A stretch of DNA of 64,000 nucleotides from Moniliophthora roreri. Its lineage: Eukaryota; Basidiomycota; Agaricomycetes; Agaricales; Marasmiaceae. Shown in pieces: positions 21,216 to 33,346 of the stretch. The stretch covers positions 372,001-436,000 of the forward strand of contig LATX02000208.1 of assembly GCA_001466705.2 (NCBI GenBank). Reading direction: 5' to 3'. Numbering within the stretch: the first letter of the stretch is position 1; every line of letters begins with the position of its first letter. A program made the translations under genes and the position numbers. The notes beneath the pieces were generated by a model. It was not told where the DNA came from. It did not search any database and worked only from the letters and a program-made list of their open reading frames with translations.

Positions 21216-22514
21216 CTACGGACCACTGTACGTGACACCAAAACCTGATAGTTGCATCTGTTTCAAGAACTGAGCATCGGCACTCGACTGCGAGGCAAAG
21301 TCTAAAGGATTGCAATATCCGCTGACAAGGGTATGCGTAATATCGATGCTTCTTAATGACGTCAGAGGGCTGACTCGAGACGCCACCATCGCCTGCAATA
21401 GTCCGTCTTCGCAATTGTGTAGGCTCAGCGTCATGCGCTCCAGTAGTGGGAGAACCACATTATCAGCACGCATAGTCAGTTTCTTGACCATGTCATTGCT
21501 GGATCCAACAACAGAGACAGTCAAATCAATGACTGTAGATATGGAACCCAACGATAGAAAGGCGTCCAGGTCCTCGTCCGAATCAGTGAAGCTATCAAAT
21601 TCGAAAGATATCCTCCTAAGAGAGCATGCCGACCGGTTAAAGAAGTCCAGCCAGGGTCTCAAAGACTCATTCACGCGAAGAATCTCTATCTCCTGCAGCT
21701 TGGGAAGGATGAGGTGATTACGGAGAGACGACTCCAGCGTATTAAACCCCAGCACACGAAGTGATGGCAGAATGAACGGGGCTCGAGGAGCCGCTGGTGA
21801 CATGTTACAATCATTACGGTTTCGAATATCGAGGACTTCCAAAGGTGTACACTTGGAGAGTACATCTAGAAAACAGTCGTCCACTGCAAAGCTACCAGTA
21901 AGATGGGTGAGTTTTGCCCATTCTTCCGTATGAGGGAGGAACACCTGATCAACCGCTGATGACCAAGAAACACTGCGTATGGCTGGGGACGCGAGAATCA
22001 ATTGCCAAAAGGATTGGGGATCATGAAACGATATCTTGCTGCCCCTAATCTCCACCAATTTTAGAAGTGGCGTGGCCAATGGGGGTCGAGGGAATAGAAC
22101 AGGACAGCGAATTGAAAGTTCCAGGGACTGCAAGCGGTGCATGTGCTGGGACACCAAAGACAATATCGCGTTCGTTCCTTTGACCATGCCCTCCCACTCC
22201 AAGCGCAATCTGCAGTCTTCAGGGTCCGCACTCTGATCAATCATCACGTCCAAAGGGCATGACTTTGACCGCTCGAGGTACCGTCGAATGATGGGCACGT
22301 GAATGGGTCGAGGGTTGCACAATGTGATCTTCGACCACAGATACGGCGCTGCGAGAGCAGCAGTTCTCCAACGACTACACACGACGACGATATTCTCCAG
22401 GGTCGGGATCAATGGATCCGTCCAATCATTCTGCGGCTGGCAGAATTCGAAGATGTCGGTCAGCAGCTCGATGGGAATACTATTGATAGAAGCATTTGGG
22501 CGACCATGCACCAT
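21216..22514 (-). CDS. F-box/LRR-like protein, locus 1
   Basis: A single open frame of 432 aa from the ATG at 22514. The F-box lies near the N-terminus (SINSIPIELLTDIFEFC ... VCSRWRTAALAAPYLWSKI), followed by degenerate leucine-rich repeats. The frame extends upstream to 22544 without an ATG. The locus-2 paralogue has a short first exon, so a 5' exon is possible here too. F-box proteins usually recruit substrates to SCF ubiquitin ligases through Skp1; the substrate is unknown. It is a clear paralogue of 43539-45008, sharing INSIP-E-LTDIF-FCQPQ and LHNCEDGLL/LQNCEDGLL. It is convergent with the membrane-LRR gene. Confidence 0.85.
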   Translation of the reverse strand: MVHGRPNASINSIPIELLTDIFEFCQPQNDWTDPLIPTLENIVVVCSRWRTAALAAPYLWSKITLCNPRPIHVPIIRRYLERSKSCPLDVMIDQSADPEDCRLRLEWEGMVKGTNAILSLVSQHMHRLQSLELSIRCPVLFPRPPLATPLLKLVEIRGSKISFHDPQSFWQLILASPAIRSVSWSSAVDQVFLPHTEEWAKLTHLTGSFAVDDCFLDVLSKCTPLEVLDIRNRNDCNMSPAAPRAPFILPSLRVLGFNTLESSLRNHLILPKLQEIEILRVNESLRPWLDFFNRSACSLRRISFEFDSFTDSDEDLDAFLSLGSISTVIDLTVSVVGSSNDMVKKLTMRADNVVLPLLERMTLSLHNCEDGLLQAMVASRVSPLTSLRSIDITHTLVSGYCNPLDFASQSSADAQFLKQMQLSGFGVTYSGP

Positions 22515-25500
22515 AAGGGATGCAACATGGGGAACCACATTCAATGAATCCCGTTCATCACATACCCTCTGCGTAGATGCAGGTTTTCCAGTATGAGAAT
22601 GCTACAGACGTCGACATTAGTCAATATACGACGAGTAACCTGATTTTTAGAGACGCACCGTATGTTGCGCTCCTAGATGAGCGTCTGCTACCATATATCC
22701 CATCACTTTCTAGTTGTAATGCGGGTCTAAGTGCAAAGTCAGTCATCCGATGAACATTATTGAACAGCGACGTACCGCTAGGTTCAGAGGCAAATCATTC
22801 AAAACAGAGCCGTGTGCAATTGAGGAGACCGGCTTCAAGACTTGCACCAGTCAAGTCTAGCACGTTCTAAGATGGAATCCATCTAAACGTTAGAAGCGCA
22901 GATTTAAATCAGTTTGGAGACAAAAAGAATGAACGAGGCGGGATTACTTAAGGAAATGGGTGTTCACTGCCGGCAACACAAAAAGCTGGAAGCCTTGACG
23001 ATGTCCAAGTAATATTGTAACCAACCAACCAACCAAAAGACAATTAGGTGGGAAACTCGAGTTCACCCGTCGAACAAAAAACCAAGCGCCCATGGTGGAA
23101 CCATGATCACGTGGTAACGTCGGCCTGCAGCGAGCTGCAAGATGGATTCTCGGAGGTCTGACAAATCGACAGTCATACCAAGATCCCATGCTCTTGAAGG
23201 GAGTGCGACGTGATATTATGATAACGTGCCCACAGAAGTAGTGGCTTGCGACGAAGCTGTGGTAAGTACCAGCAGATAACGCCAGCAGTTCGAGCGAAAC
23301 AAGGGGAACGCCATTCTCTGCGCCCGGAAAGACCTTCGTCCGCAATCTCTTTGACTGCACCTGCTTCTTGGAACCCGAAATGTGATCTAATGCCATATAC
23401 GTCTGCAATATATGTTTCAGCTGCCAGGGCGTTGGCCAGGTGTAGAACGAATAGAACGTAAGTGGAGCTTTTCGATGATCAGGACTTTTTCAGAGTTAGG
23501 ATTGCGAGGGAACAGTCTAAATATGTCGACAAGAAGCTGTTTGTAAGCTCACGACCACATATTCGCTAAGAGCACGAAGTCCTGCTAACTCAAGATCTCC
23601 AGTCACGGCCAAGCACAGTATACAAAAACTCACCATAGTCAGGGATACAATATCATAAGATGGTCCACAGTTCCAACACGACGCTTTTCAGACATCCTGC
23701 CTCTGTCTCCAGGACCATTTTCCCGTTCGCCAGTCATTATATTGGAGTACCCATCGGTGAACGCGCAGTCTTTACCGCTACAAATCCTAGTGAACGTTCA
23801 ACGGCTCATCTGAATTTCATTAAGTTGTTCACATACCTGATACCAGTCTTTTGCCTGCAAATCCCGAAAAGTAGTGGCCGTCACCCGGAAAGCAGTGAGA
23901 ATAAGTATTGATCGGGATTACAAGCGAAAGCTCTAGGGTAGGTGAGCAGGACAGAGAGATGGAAATACGATTATGACAAAAGCTTCTGGGGAAGTCAGAG
24001 GGCCATGGAGAGGTTGATAGCTGAAAGTTGGAAAAGCTAGTACGATATTAAGGCCGTTATCGATACGAAGAACACTGTGAACGCACCTGCCAATTCGTAA
24101 AAGCTAGAAGGCGATCCATATGAGCTTCGTGCTGTGACTACAGCTATGAGAGTAGCCCGGAGTCCATTGGGAAATGGACATGATGGTCGTTGATGTCAAA
24201 GACGCGTCCAGCATCGCTTAGCCTTTCTCTCCCACGTCGCTGACCCCTTTCTTCGACTGGGACATGGTTTCACGACTAACCATTCGACCCAAGGCTTACG
24301 AACTGAGCACGAAAGGGAAGAGACACCGGAGAATTCACCAAACAGGAAAATACAGAGGATTCAGGCATTCTACCAACTTGTAGTGATACTCACAGCGGTG
24401 CGTCCTCTCATAGTCGTCGGATCTTCGAGTTCTCCTACTGATAGACACGGTAGCACTGGGAACATGTGCTCATAAGCATGTGGTGAACGTTTCTGCATAT
24501 ACCCAACCAAGGAGAGGCAAATGCGTACAGTTCAGCAGAATAAATCAACGGCCTAGTGGTTACTGGGTGCGTTTAATCTATTTCTGACCTACAGCTACAC
24601 AAAGGGAACTCTGACAGCTGAACCCGTGGCCTACACACGGTGGAAGTTGGCGAAGCATATAGAGCTAGGTGTCTACCGCTTGGGAATCTGAAGTGTGAGT
24701 GCTCCCTCATATCATAGAATTCGTTCCGCGTCTAACTTTTCCAAAAGGCCTGGTTGGGACAGTCATATTCTGCGCGTTCAAAACCAATTCAATCACGATA
24801 AAACCGTTCAAGGTCTTGCCTGGAAGAATCCCTCCCCCCCGATCTAGTCAGTTTCTCTTGCTGCTCCCGTGTACAGCTTTCCTCAGGTACTGGCAGCACA
24901 ACTTGGACATAGCAGATTCATTATTTGAATGTCTACACAGCCCACTGTATATCATGCCCCGTAGAATTCGTCACCGCATGGCTAGACTTCACCATTCTGA
25001 AAACCGAATCAATTGGTGAATGATGTTCATGTTCAGTGCCCAACGTACGGCGTCCAATCTAACACATCAACAGAGGAAGCAACGATAGTATCTCTTCAAA
25101 GCCACCGAAGGTGAGACCACCTTACCCAGCTTGTCTCCGGTCCTGTATATGGATAGCGAACCGGAGAGTTTATATTCGCCAGGTGTTGGTTACTACTAGT
25201 GGCTGGTATCGATCGGGCGTTGGAGCTAGCGCTTTCAAGGTTGAATCGAGTGCCGTATGATCGATAATGGTGCGTTCAAAGGGCTTGGTCTCAGTGTATA
25301 ACTGATAGAATAGCTTTCTTCGTCAGAACTGCTGCCTCTACGACTTTGATTGATTGGCTTACAGATTGTGGTTTCGGGCCATGAATCCTGAAGAGCGCGG
25401 TTGGAGTACCGGGCTCAAATCAGTACTAGTACTACTTACCGTCATGTCGAGCAAGCGTGTACTTGTATGGTGGACTCGCAATCAATCAGTATCTGCTAGC

Positions 25501-26032
25501 CACGAACGACGAGTAAGTATTGTTGTCGCGTTGACGCCGAATGTCCGAAATTCAAGCCGAGCCAGCGCGACTCTTTCTTCACTACTACCACTCTTCGTGC
25601 TTCGAACTCCAAAACCTAATTGCTGTATATACAAAACAGGTTTTCATTGGGGAAAAAAAGATAGATCGAGAGGAAATCAGACACAGTAAGTAATAACCAG
25701 CTCGAAAGGTTTTCATGTTGATTCGACATCTAGCAAATGACCGAAATACTGGGAATAGCTGACCTAAAGTCATGATGTGAAGCCCCCGCGATGCATGAGG
25801 TCAAACTCGCCGGTCGAGGTTGGGACTGGCTAGCATGTGCCTTGTAATTTGACGCTCGCAAAAAGGCAGTACACAGATTAACGCCATGACCATATTGCAT
25901 ACAAAGGTATCCAAATCTGGTTCATCAAACCTAATATTGACTGACATATAAAATGCTGTAGGTTTTCGTTTCCCACATACAGCATCTTGCTTTCTTACCA
26001 CCACCATCTCACTCAACTGCACGAAACCGGAA
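22515..26032. other. Long intergenic region
   Basis: About 3.5 kb in which I find no gene supported by domain resemblance or splicing, and no RNA. A short (ACCA)n run lies at about 23019-23036. The longest frame (22944-23408, minus) shows no family features. Confidence 0.5.
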
Positions 26033-28123
26033 ATGAGCCTCACGAGCTGCTCGCGTGTTTCTATCAAGGGCAAGAACAGTTTCAATCATGTTAGAGGGAA
26101 TCAGGTCAACGGGACAATTAATGCGCGTACCGTCAACTTCAACACTGGACAGACAGAGGTAAAGCATACCAAGTATGATCAGGTAAGTGTGCCAATCATT
26201 CAGGTATCCTTTACATTACTAAGGAGTTACCCTTTACAGTTTCGTGAGGTGATACTCGGGGACGTTTTCTTGGAGAAGGAATTACATTCTTCCGACGAGG
26301 ACTGGAAGTGGAGACGCGGGAGACGCGGGAGGTGGTATGCCACCCGACGCAAAGCCCAGCGAACAATATACACTGTTGAGATTGTGGACCGAAAAACCAA
26401 ATTTACTGCTATTACTTACGAGGGCAAAGATGCACGACGCGTTTGGGAAGAAGATTTTGAACAGTACTCGCGTACCAAGTAGGTTTTCATCTATTGTTCG
26501 GGAGTTCTATATTCTGACATGTGACCAGAAATCTGAGCTCGTTTCAACTCTTTGGGATCAACCAATCATCAATCCCAATGCTGATTTTCCACAACGGTAC
26601 GAATTGCCTTTTTTCCTCTGTCAACAGTACATTCTGACCCTGTAGAATGCAGAATTGACACCTCTGGGACATTTTTACAAGCTATCGTTCTGGTCGAGTG
26701 TCTACCTTACATATCTGGTGGTCAGTATGGTTTCTGAATTCTCTAAAACCTGAAGTAATGCCCTTCACTCCTCCAGGAAAACAATGGATGGGGGTATGCA
26801 AATGTATGGATGGATGCGAGAGGTTCTCTCTGTAGTGGTCCTGATGGACCTCATGTGGATTGGTATCACTTCAATACTGATGGATCTCTCGTTGTCCCAT
26901 CGAAAGCAGAAATGCTCAAAGACAACATTTCCTTTCAATTCTTCCGTGAAATCAGGTCGAGTGTGGACGATAGTGTTTTGCAGTGTGCATGGGGTAGTTG
27001 GGAAAACACCTATCTCAACAATCTGTTTCCGGGAACAGCAGAAGACCTCCAATCCAAGAATCCCAACAATCCTGCCTGGAATTCAGCAATGTATCCATAT
27101 CTCCATGGCCTTTGGCGGGATCCACCCCATCACATCCCGATGAACGTTATAGGTGGGCTTCGGTTCGACACTGTGTACTCGCTGTCAATGGAGGCTGTTG
27201 CAAGGTGGCCAAAGGGTGCTGGTTCATTATGGGAGTACAAGTGGTTTGAGCGGAGGGGCCTGGTAGACAAAACAGTACTTGATGGGGGGTTGACACGGTG
27301 AGTGATACTGTGGTTCCTGTGTTTGATTTGGGCTCAGGAATCCACAGTTTCACATTAGATCTGACTCAAGGGGAGAATGTTATTCTCAGTACAGCATATA
27401 GCCTGGAGTTCTTGCATGCATGGTTGTCACAATCCTCCTGGGTTTTTGGTGCTCTCAATGTTACGGAGGGGGAGGAAAACTTTTGTATGTCCCCTCTCTG
27501 TTCAATATATTCTGAATGCTCATTATCCTCCCTACTGTCAGTTATCATTGATCCACCCTGGCTGGAGATAGAATCCACCCTACATGAATATGACGGCCTC
27601 ACAGCATTTTTCAACCTCTGTGATGGCAAGCCCCCAGTCGAAGAAACCCCACCTGCTCCCTCACCAATATATCTTTTCCTTCATCCCTTCCCTGAGTCAA
27701 TATTGGAATTCATGTCATGGAGACGCCAACCCTACTTCTTGTCTTTTGACGAGACCGGTCAATCCGAGATGTCGGAGGAGGAGTGTGAGAGGTGGGGAGT
27801 TCCAGTGCTCACCTGCAGGATGTGTTGGGATTTTAAGGTGTGGAAATGGCCTACCTATGTCTGCACTGCCCTCCGAGAATGGCAAGAGGCACGCGACTTT
27901 GACCCCACTACGTCTGATTGGGCAAGGAGTATGGGGTGTCCGGAGTTAGAGATAGTTGGCGTAGGGAAGGATCATGGGCGGTTTGAAGAGGTTGACGTTC
28001 AAGGTGAGGTACTCGTGTCGTTTCGCTTCGTGCCCTGACTGACTCTGACATGCAGAAGAGAAGACCAGTGGTTCATGGTGGGAAGCATTTGCGGGGTCAG
28101 GGATCAGTGCATTTGGGATTTAG
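26033..28123 (+). CDS. Basidiomycete-specific protein of unknown function
   Basis: Eight exons: 26033-26182, 26240-26478, 26529-26596, 26653-26717, 26777-27297, 27348-27484, 27542-28003 and 28056-28123, giving 569 aa with no interruption. The N-terminus has the HVRGNQVNGTINARTVN block followed by KYDQFREVILGDV. A second block contains TVEIVDRKTKFTAITYEG, KNLSSFQLFGINQSS and LTPLGHFYKLSFWSS. This arrangement recurs in uncharacterised proteins of mushroom-forming fungi. No signal peptide or membrane segment is seen. The C-terminal half (from about NNGWGYANVWMD) has no domain I recognise. A TATA-like element lies near 25945. It may be an expanded-family gene; no function can be given. Confidence 0.8.
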
Positions 28124-29811
28124 AGATGTTATATTGGTTGTTACCCTATTTATAGACTCTGTTCCATGACTTCATATGACATTATTCAATGTGCTGTCTG
28201 GATATAGTACAATGTGGTATATAGTGATAGCAAATACAAGTTAGCAAGAGTGTTGAGGAAGCCAAACAAGGAATGTCAATGTCGGAAAGTGGCCCCCATC
28301 GTCTTAGCGTATAATCAAAAAAAGAACTGGGGCATGATGTACAGCGAGCCGTTCAACTTGTGTAAATAGGTTGTATCCTTCTCCACTGTGTTCTCTGTTC
28401 TGAGCAGCGTATGCAGCGATAATTGTTTCCCGGTGGCCCACGATCTTGATAGGTACCATGTCGATGCTGGGTTGCCGACACCAAAGGAAACGTGGTACGC
28501 TCGTCAGCCGGGATTCAATTCGTAGGGATAGGTGTACTTACTATGCCGAAATCCGACTGTGACAAGTCTTGAAGATTCGTGTTACCCTCATACCTGGTGC
28601 TCGCACGGTATCTGGAATACTCCGTGAGTATTATGGATTAAGGATTAAAAACGACCGTACCTCATTTCATCCCCTGAAACCCTACACAGCCGTGTTCTTG
28701 TGCTCAAAATGTGAGACGGTATTTGTGACAGCCCAGAGACGACGGACGGACAGTGATGCTTGAAGGAGCGTGAGATGGAACTTGGGCAGTGAGCTCTGTC
28801 AGTACCGGAAGCTACAAAATGGGAAAGCGAACACCGACATTGCTGGCGGCTAGATTGTTCCATTTTGCCCGTGATCGGTGCTTGCAATTTGGCGTCTTCG
28901 GTCCATGCTTCGAAAATCCACCCATGTTCAGTGCAGGAATTCGTCTTCTGTAAGTCGCATTACTTCTTCTGGCTTGCGGATTTGAGATATTCCAATGGAC
29001 GATTATAAAATGCAGGTAGAAATGGGGCTGTGGTCCGGGCGAACGTTGGCGTTGTTACGACAGTTGAAGAAGGGGGTAGTGGTTCGAGCTGCTATGGACT
29101 TTGAGATCAAGCGAAAAACCAAGTATCTGCATTTTTTTTTGTTAGAACAAGAAATTCAAATGGACAGAATAAAGCTGAACGCACCAATGAAGCCAATAGC
29201 AATTTGTAGTCCATAATGGTGCAAGTAAGTAGTAGAGACGTGCAGATTGTCCCTCGTCTGGCGTTCAGTCCCGTCGCAACACTAGTTATTTGTCCAATTA
29301 CAGCGATTCAGGTTGAAAGCTAAGGGATCCATCAGTCAAGACACATCAATGCCCAAACGAGTAACCTCCACGTACGTCGCTGCCTGCGTAACCCAGCTTA
29401 TTGCATGCTAATCCTTCCTCTGAGCCCGTTCTAAAATCGAGATGGTGATGAATCCTGGATGAAATGAATATGTCGGAGTCCTTGTGTTCTGTATAGTATT
29501 GAGAAAAGCATTGATCGGAGATATTGCTGGTATGGTCCTAAAGATTTGGAGATGGACAAGCAGAGCAGCAAGACGCCGAGACAAAAACGACGGCAACTTG
29601 TGGGCTTGTGAAGGGGATGGAGCGTTGTGGAGATGGCGTCCGGGAAATAAACACCAATGGTCGTTGTTGTCAAGGTAACGGAATGTCTCAGACTTCCTAG
29701 TTTCTCCTATATCTGTCCTAAATGTCCCCTCTAGTCACCATGCGTAAACGAGCCCGAACGGTAGTGGTTGGCAATAGTGGTTATGTAGGAAGTTGACCTC
29801 ATGGGCACCTG
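28124..29811. other. Intergenic
   Basis: About 1.7 kb without a supported gene or repeat. Confidence 0.5.
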
Positions 29812-30452
29812 TCTTATATTTTGTGGATCCGTATGGGTGAGGATGCCATGGTGAGTAACCGTTGTACGCTTTGACCATTGTTCCCTCTAGAGTATCTCAA
29901 CAACTTAACGCTTAGAATCTTTGTTCTACCTTTATAATGGCGAAGAAAATCAGGTTCAAAAGCCATGCACAGAGACACCTTGAAACGCTACCCCATCCCC
30001 ATCCACTTTACGACCTCTCATCGCTATGATCACTGGATTACCACTCATGGGGACCTCAAAGCTGGCGCAGTCAGCGGTAACGCTTTCATCATGACGATTA
30101 ATCGACACCAACATGGACATGCAGCTAATGTCCGCCTTCTCCAGTTTCATGGTTTTCTATACGAGCATCATATTCACAATCGTCTCCGTCATCTTTTTCG
30201 CACATTTCACCCTGGCACTACTCAAAACGATCACCGTTCTATTGTTTTCCACCGGATACCCAAAGCAGAGGTTGCTTTCAAAAATATGGGCGTTCCGGCG
30301 TCAGCTGCCAGTGCCTATCCGTGGTTGGCCATTACCTGCGCCTACACTATCCACATTCATTCCACTCTCAATAGTGGCTTCACCCTCATTTCCCGAAGCT
30401 GCACCGACAGCACCTCAAGCTGTGTTACTACCAGAGTCGACATACACCAGTT
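29812..30452 (+). pseudogene. Truncated relic of the membrane-LRR gene
   Basis: Closely matches 19188-19836: upstream sequence, N-terminus and hydrophobic stretch. The ATG equivalent to 19402 is at 30026. CGA of locus 1 is TGA here (30092-30094), a nonsense change. A 4-bp difference near 29995 lies upstream of that start. Homology ends at about 30445, before the central and LRR parts. The relic keeps the reading frame across the position where locus 1 has its extra T. Confidence 0.8.
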
Positions 30453-31012
30453 GATGTGTTATCTGGACCTAACTACTACTGAATCTAGCTACCCGTCCTC
30501 AAAATGTCCAATAACTCTTTCAACGGTGACTTGTTATTTCACATGATGCGGTCGATCCAACCGCGGGTTCTTGAGTCGAGCGACTGTAGAGTTTCCATTT
30601 GCATTGCTATGAGTATCAGCTCGATATGGCCATTACGTGAACGCTTCTCGAGGCTTTCGAATACTGGGCTGGATGTACGGATCGACAGTTGGTTTGAGTT
30701 TTATCCAGTAGAATGAGGTTTGGACTCGCATTTGGAAGATTCGTTGGGCAAAAGTGCCCTCCGTCTTTTAGTCGCGATCTTGAACGCAATCGCATCTGAC
30801 CATGTACTGTATATATATGGCCAACGATTTCACAAGTGTTCGGAAAAAATAAATTCATTCAAAATCCAATTGCTACTACTAAACATAAAAAATGACGGAC
30901 GTCGACTGATCAAGACTCGCTGAAATCTGGACAGTTCTACTACGAAGGAGAAGTGTGATACAGAAGCATAATGTGTGTTACAGGAACGCATTGAATACCC
31001 TTCAACTCCAGC
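30453..31012. other. Intergenic
   Basis: About 560 bp between the relic and the 3' end of the DUF1996 gene; nothing recognised. Confidence 0.5.
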
Positions 31013-33277
31013 TTACAGACATTGCGAATAGTACGGGTTCTGTGCTCTGCAGGTCGTACCGGCTTCACAGACAGTTCCTCCACTCCACTAAGAGAGGCGT
31101 TAGCCCGAATTAAATGAGATACTGAAAGGATGTACTTACGCCGATACCACCACACTGTCCCCACTTGGGTACAGTAGCACCTCCACCTCCACCTCCGCCA
31201 GGGTTGGACGGTGTAGACGTCGGGGGGTTGCTTGGGGAAGTGGCCGATGGTTCCGGTGGAAGCTCAATGGCACCTTTACCACTGTACACCGCAATACGGT
31301 TATCTGACCCACAGAACTCTACACAGCGGAAATCAATACGCCGCCACCGAGTAATCGTAATCCGCACAAACACCCACCATTGGAGTCACCCGTACAAACT
31401 TTATCGCAAGCATAACTCTTTGAGAACTTGCTCGTGTTCACACTGTTCGAACACGAGCAAGCGGTGCCCTTGATACCAGCATATGACAAGTTCTGGGTGT
31501 TGCAATAGTTGAGGCACTTCTCGACGCTCATCATCGCGATAGTGGTCTTGGCGCCACTGAGCAGGGTTTCACCGTTATTCTCGCTAGCGCATCCGACGGG
31601 AGTCCAGCCTGAGATGTCGCTCTTGAGGAAGGTGACAGTGTCCTTGGGGAGAACAGTTTCTGGTGCACCGCAACCGGTGGTAAGTGGCGCACGTCCGGGA
31701 CCTTTGTAGATCGGGTTGCATCCGGGAAGTTCGGTGAGCCCTAGTGAGAATGGCAACGTGAGATCAAAGCACGAGAGACGGTAGGCTTTATGGAAACGTA
31801 CAGCCGCCAAGATCCTCCTCGACGCGATTAGGAACGGCGCAATCATTCATCTCTTGTTCCGAGCGCGAGGTAAGGACAGGGCAAGCAGAGATCTGTCCAC
31901 TAGCGTCATTGCACTGAGCCATGGCAGCTTTGAGCGTATCTGCTGGCCAGCCCATCATGTAGTCACCATGGTATCCGAAACCAGTACTGAGATATCTGTC
32001 AGCGAACGGTTCGACCAAGATTCGTAGAATATGACTTACGGGTCACCCATAGCCCACACGAATGGTTGCTGACCGCTACCTTCCTGCCATTCGTTGTCAA
32101 AGGGTGTAGTATCCCAGTACGTCTCCAGGAAGAGCAATGGAAGTTGTACGGGGTGGGTAGAAGGGCATCCTTGTCCAAAGTTACCGAAGCTTGCACCAAT
32201 AGCATAACGTACGTGGTCCTAGTCTCGGATGAGCGGCGGTCTCACTCATTACAAACATGATCGGGGTATATACCTTGTGGTTAGGCGTGTCGACATTCTT
32301 TCCGTCCCAGCATCTGAAGTGTCGCGTTGTCAGCTAGATATCCATAGCGAGATGTAAACAAAAACTAACGTCGGGAAGTTAATCTGACTCCGGACGCCCC
32401 CCTTGCACTTGGTCGTTGGCATACCGTAGTAATCTTTTCCGCTGGTCAAATCGGTCTCCAGACACCTCATCATGATAGACCTAGAGTCGTCGATACTGCT
32501 GTTGTATGAGCGGAGATACGGGTCGCCAGAAATCATTCGGAAGCCCTACGGCAAAAATCAGGTCAATTCACGGTTCCTTAATAGGGAGTTGATCGCTTAC
32601 CTTGGGGAATGCAGTAACCTGGCCGATTTGGATATAGTAGACAACCATTCCACCGTTAGGATTGCCGGTCAAGCCACCTGGCTTTTGAGCGACCTGGAAG
32701 AGAATTGATTGAGTGTAATGTTGATGTGATGAGTATGAACGAGAACGAACCCGCTTGAAAGTACCGTTCTTCGGTGACTGGAAGTACAAAGTCGGTGTCC
32801 AGTAGTTCGACTTGTTCTCTTTGATCGAACAGGTACTGCAAGTTGAAGTCTGGAGATCGTAGCCTGTCGGCATCTCAAAGTCGAAGCTAAAAGCAAATTA
32901 GTTAAAGAGATATGCATGATGAACGATAGTGTATCGATGATCACCTGTTCTATAATGGAGAATTATTCAAGTATCAGCGAAATCTTCTATCCGGGAACAT
33001 ATCGAGCAAACTTACACCACCAACGACCTGGGCAAATGTTGATAAACTGCGAACAAAAGTCAAAATGTCAAAAGCTTACCTGGTGAACATGGGCGGAGAC
33101 TTCTCCTGGTGAAATCAACCTAGAAGGTGCGACTCCTCATGAGCGAATGTCAATCAAGAGCGAAAAAGGAGACGCTTACGGGTCAGCCCGCGTCACAGTA
33201 TGCTGAGCACAAGGGAAACGCAGGAGAGCGTTTGCATGAGAAGCAAGGAGGGTGAACGCGAAGAGCGCAGACCACAT
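31013..33277 (-). CDS. Secreted DUF1996-WSC-CBM1 protein
   Basis: Thirteen exons: 33277-33180, 33119-33080, 33027-33016, 32949-32945, 32886-32751, 32693-32601, 32545-32370, 32313-32274, 32218-32040, 31986-31802, 31740-31378, 31318-31140 and 31087-31013, giving 526 aa. A signal peptide (MWSALFAFTLLASHANA) precedes a DUF1996 domain (about 33-320; HVHQVVGG, CSIKENKSNYWTPTLYF, GYHGDYMMGWP). A WSC domain follows (about 366-455; GWTPVGCASE, with paired cysteines CACSCSN). Then come a Pro/Ser/Gly linker and a C-terminal family 1 cellulose-binding module (WGQCGGIGWSGGTVC ... NPYYSQCL). WSC domains bind wall glucans or other glycans and CBM1 binds crystalline cellulose, so an extracellular plant- or fungal-wall-binding role is likely. 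No catalytic activity is established for DUF1996. Exon 4 is only five bases. All exon phases join without a stop. Confidence 0.9.
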
Positions 33278-33338
33278 CGTGGCTTAGCTTGAGAGTGAAG
33301 CTGAACCTTGGAGACCGTTCCTGAGAGGAGGATACGGT

Positions 33339-33346
33339 TATTTATA
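33339..33346 (-). promoter_or_regulatory. TATA box of the DUF1996-WSC-CBM1 gene
   Basis: TATAAATA on the minus strand, about 62 bp before the ATG at 33277. Confidence 0.55.

Noticed and set aside
23019..23036. (ACCA)n run as a CRISPR- or telomere-like repeat
   Set aside because: Only about four short units; a simple microsatellite.
22944..23408. A 154-codon minus-strand frame
   Set aside because: Composition and sequence show no protein family features; it is likely a chance frame in a long intergenic region.
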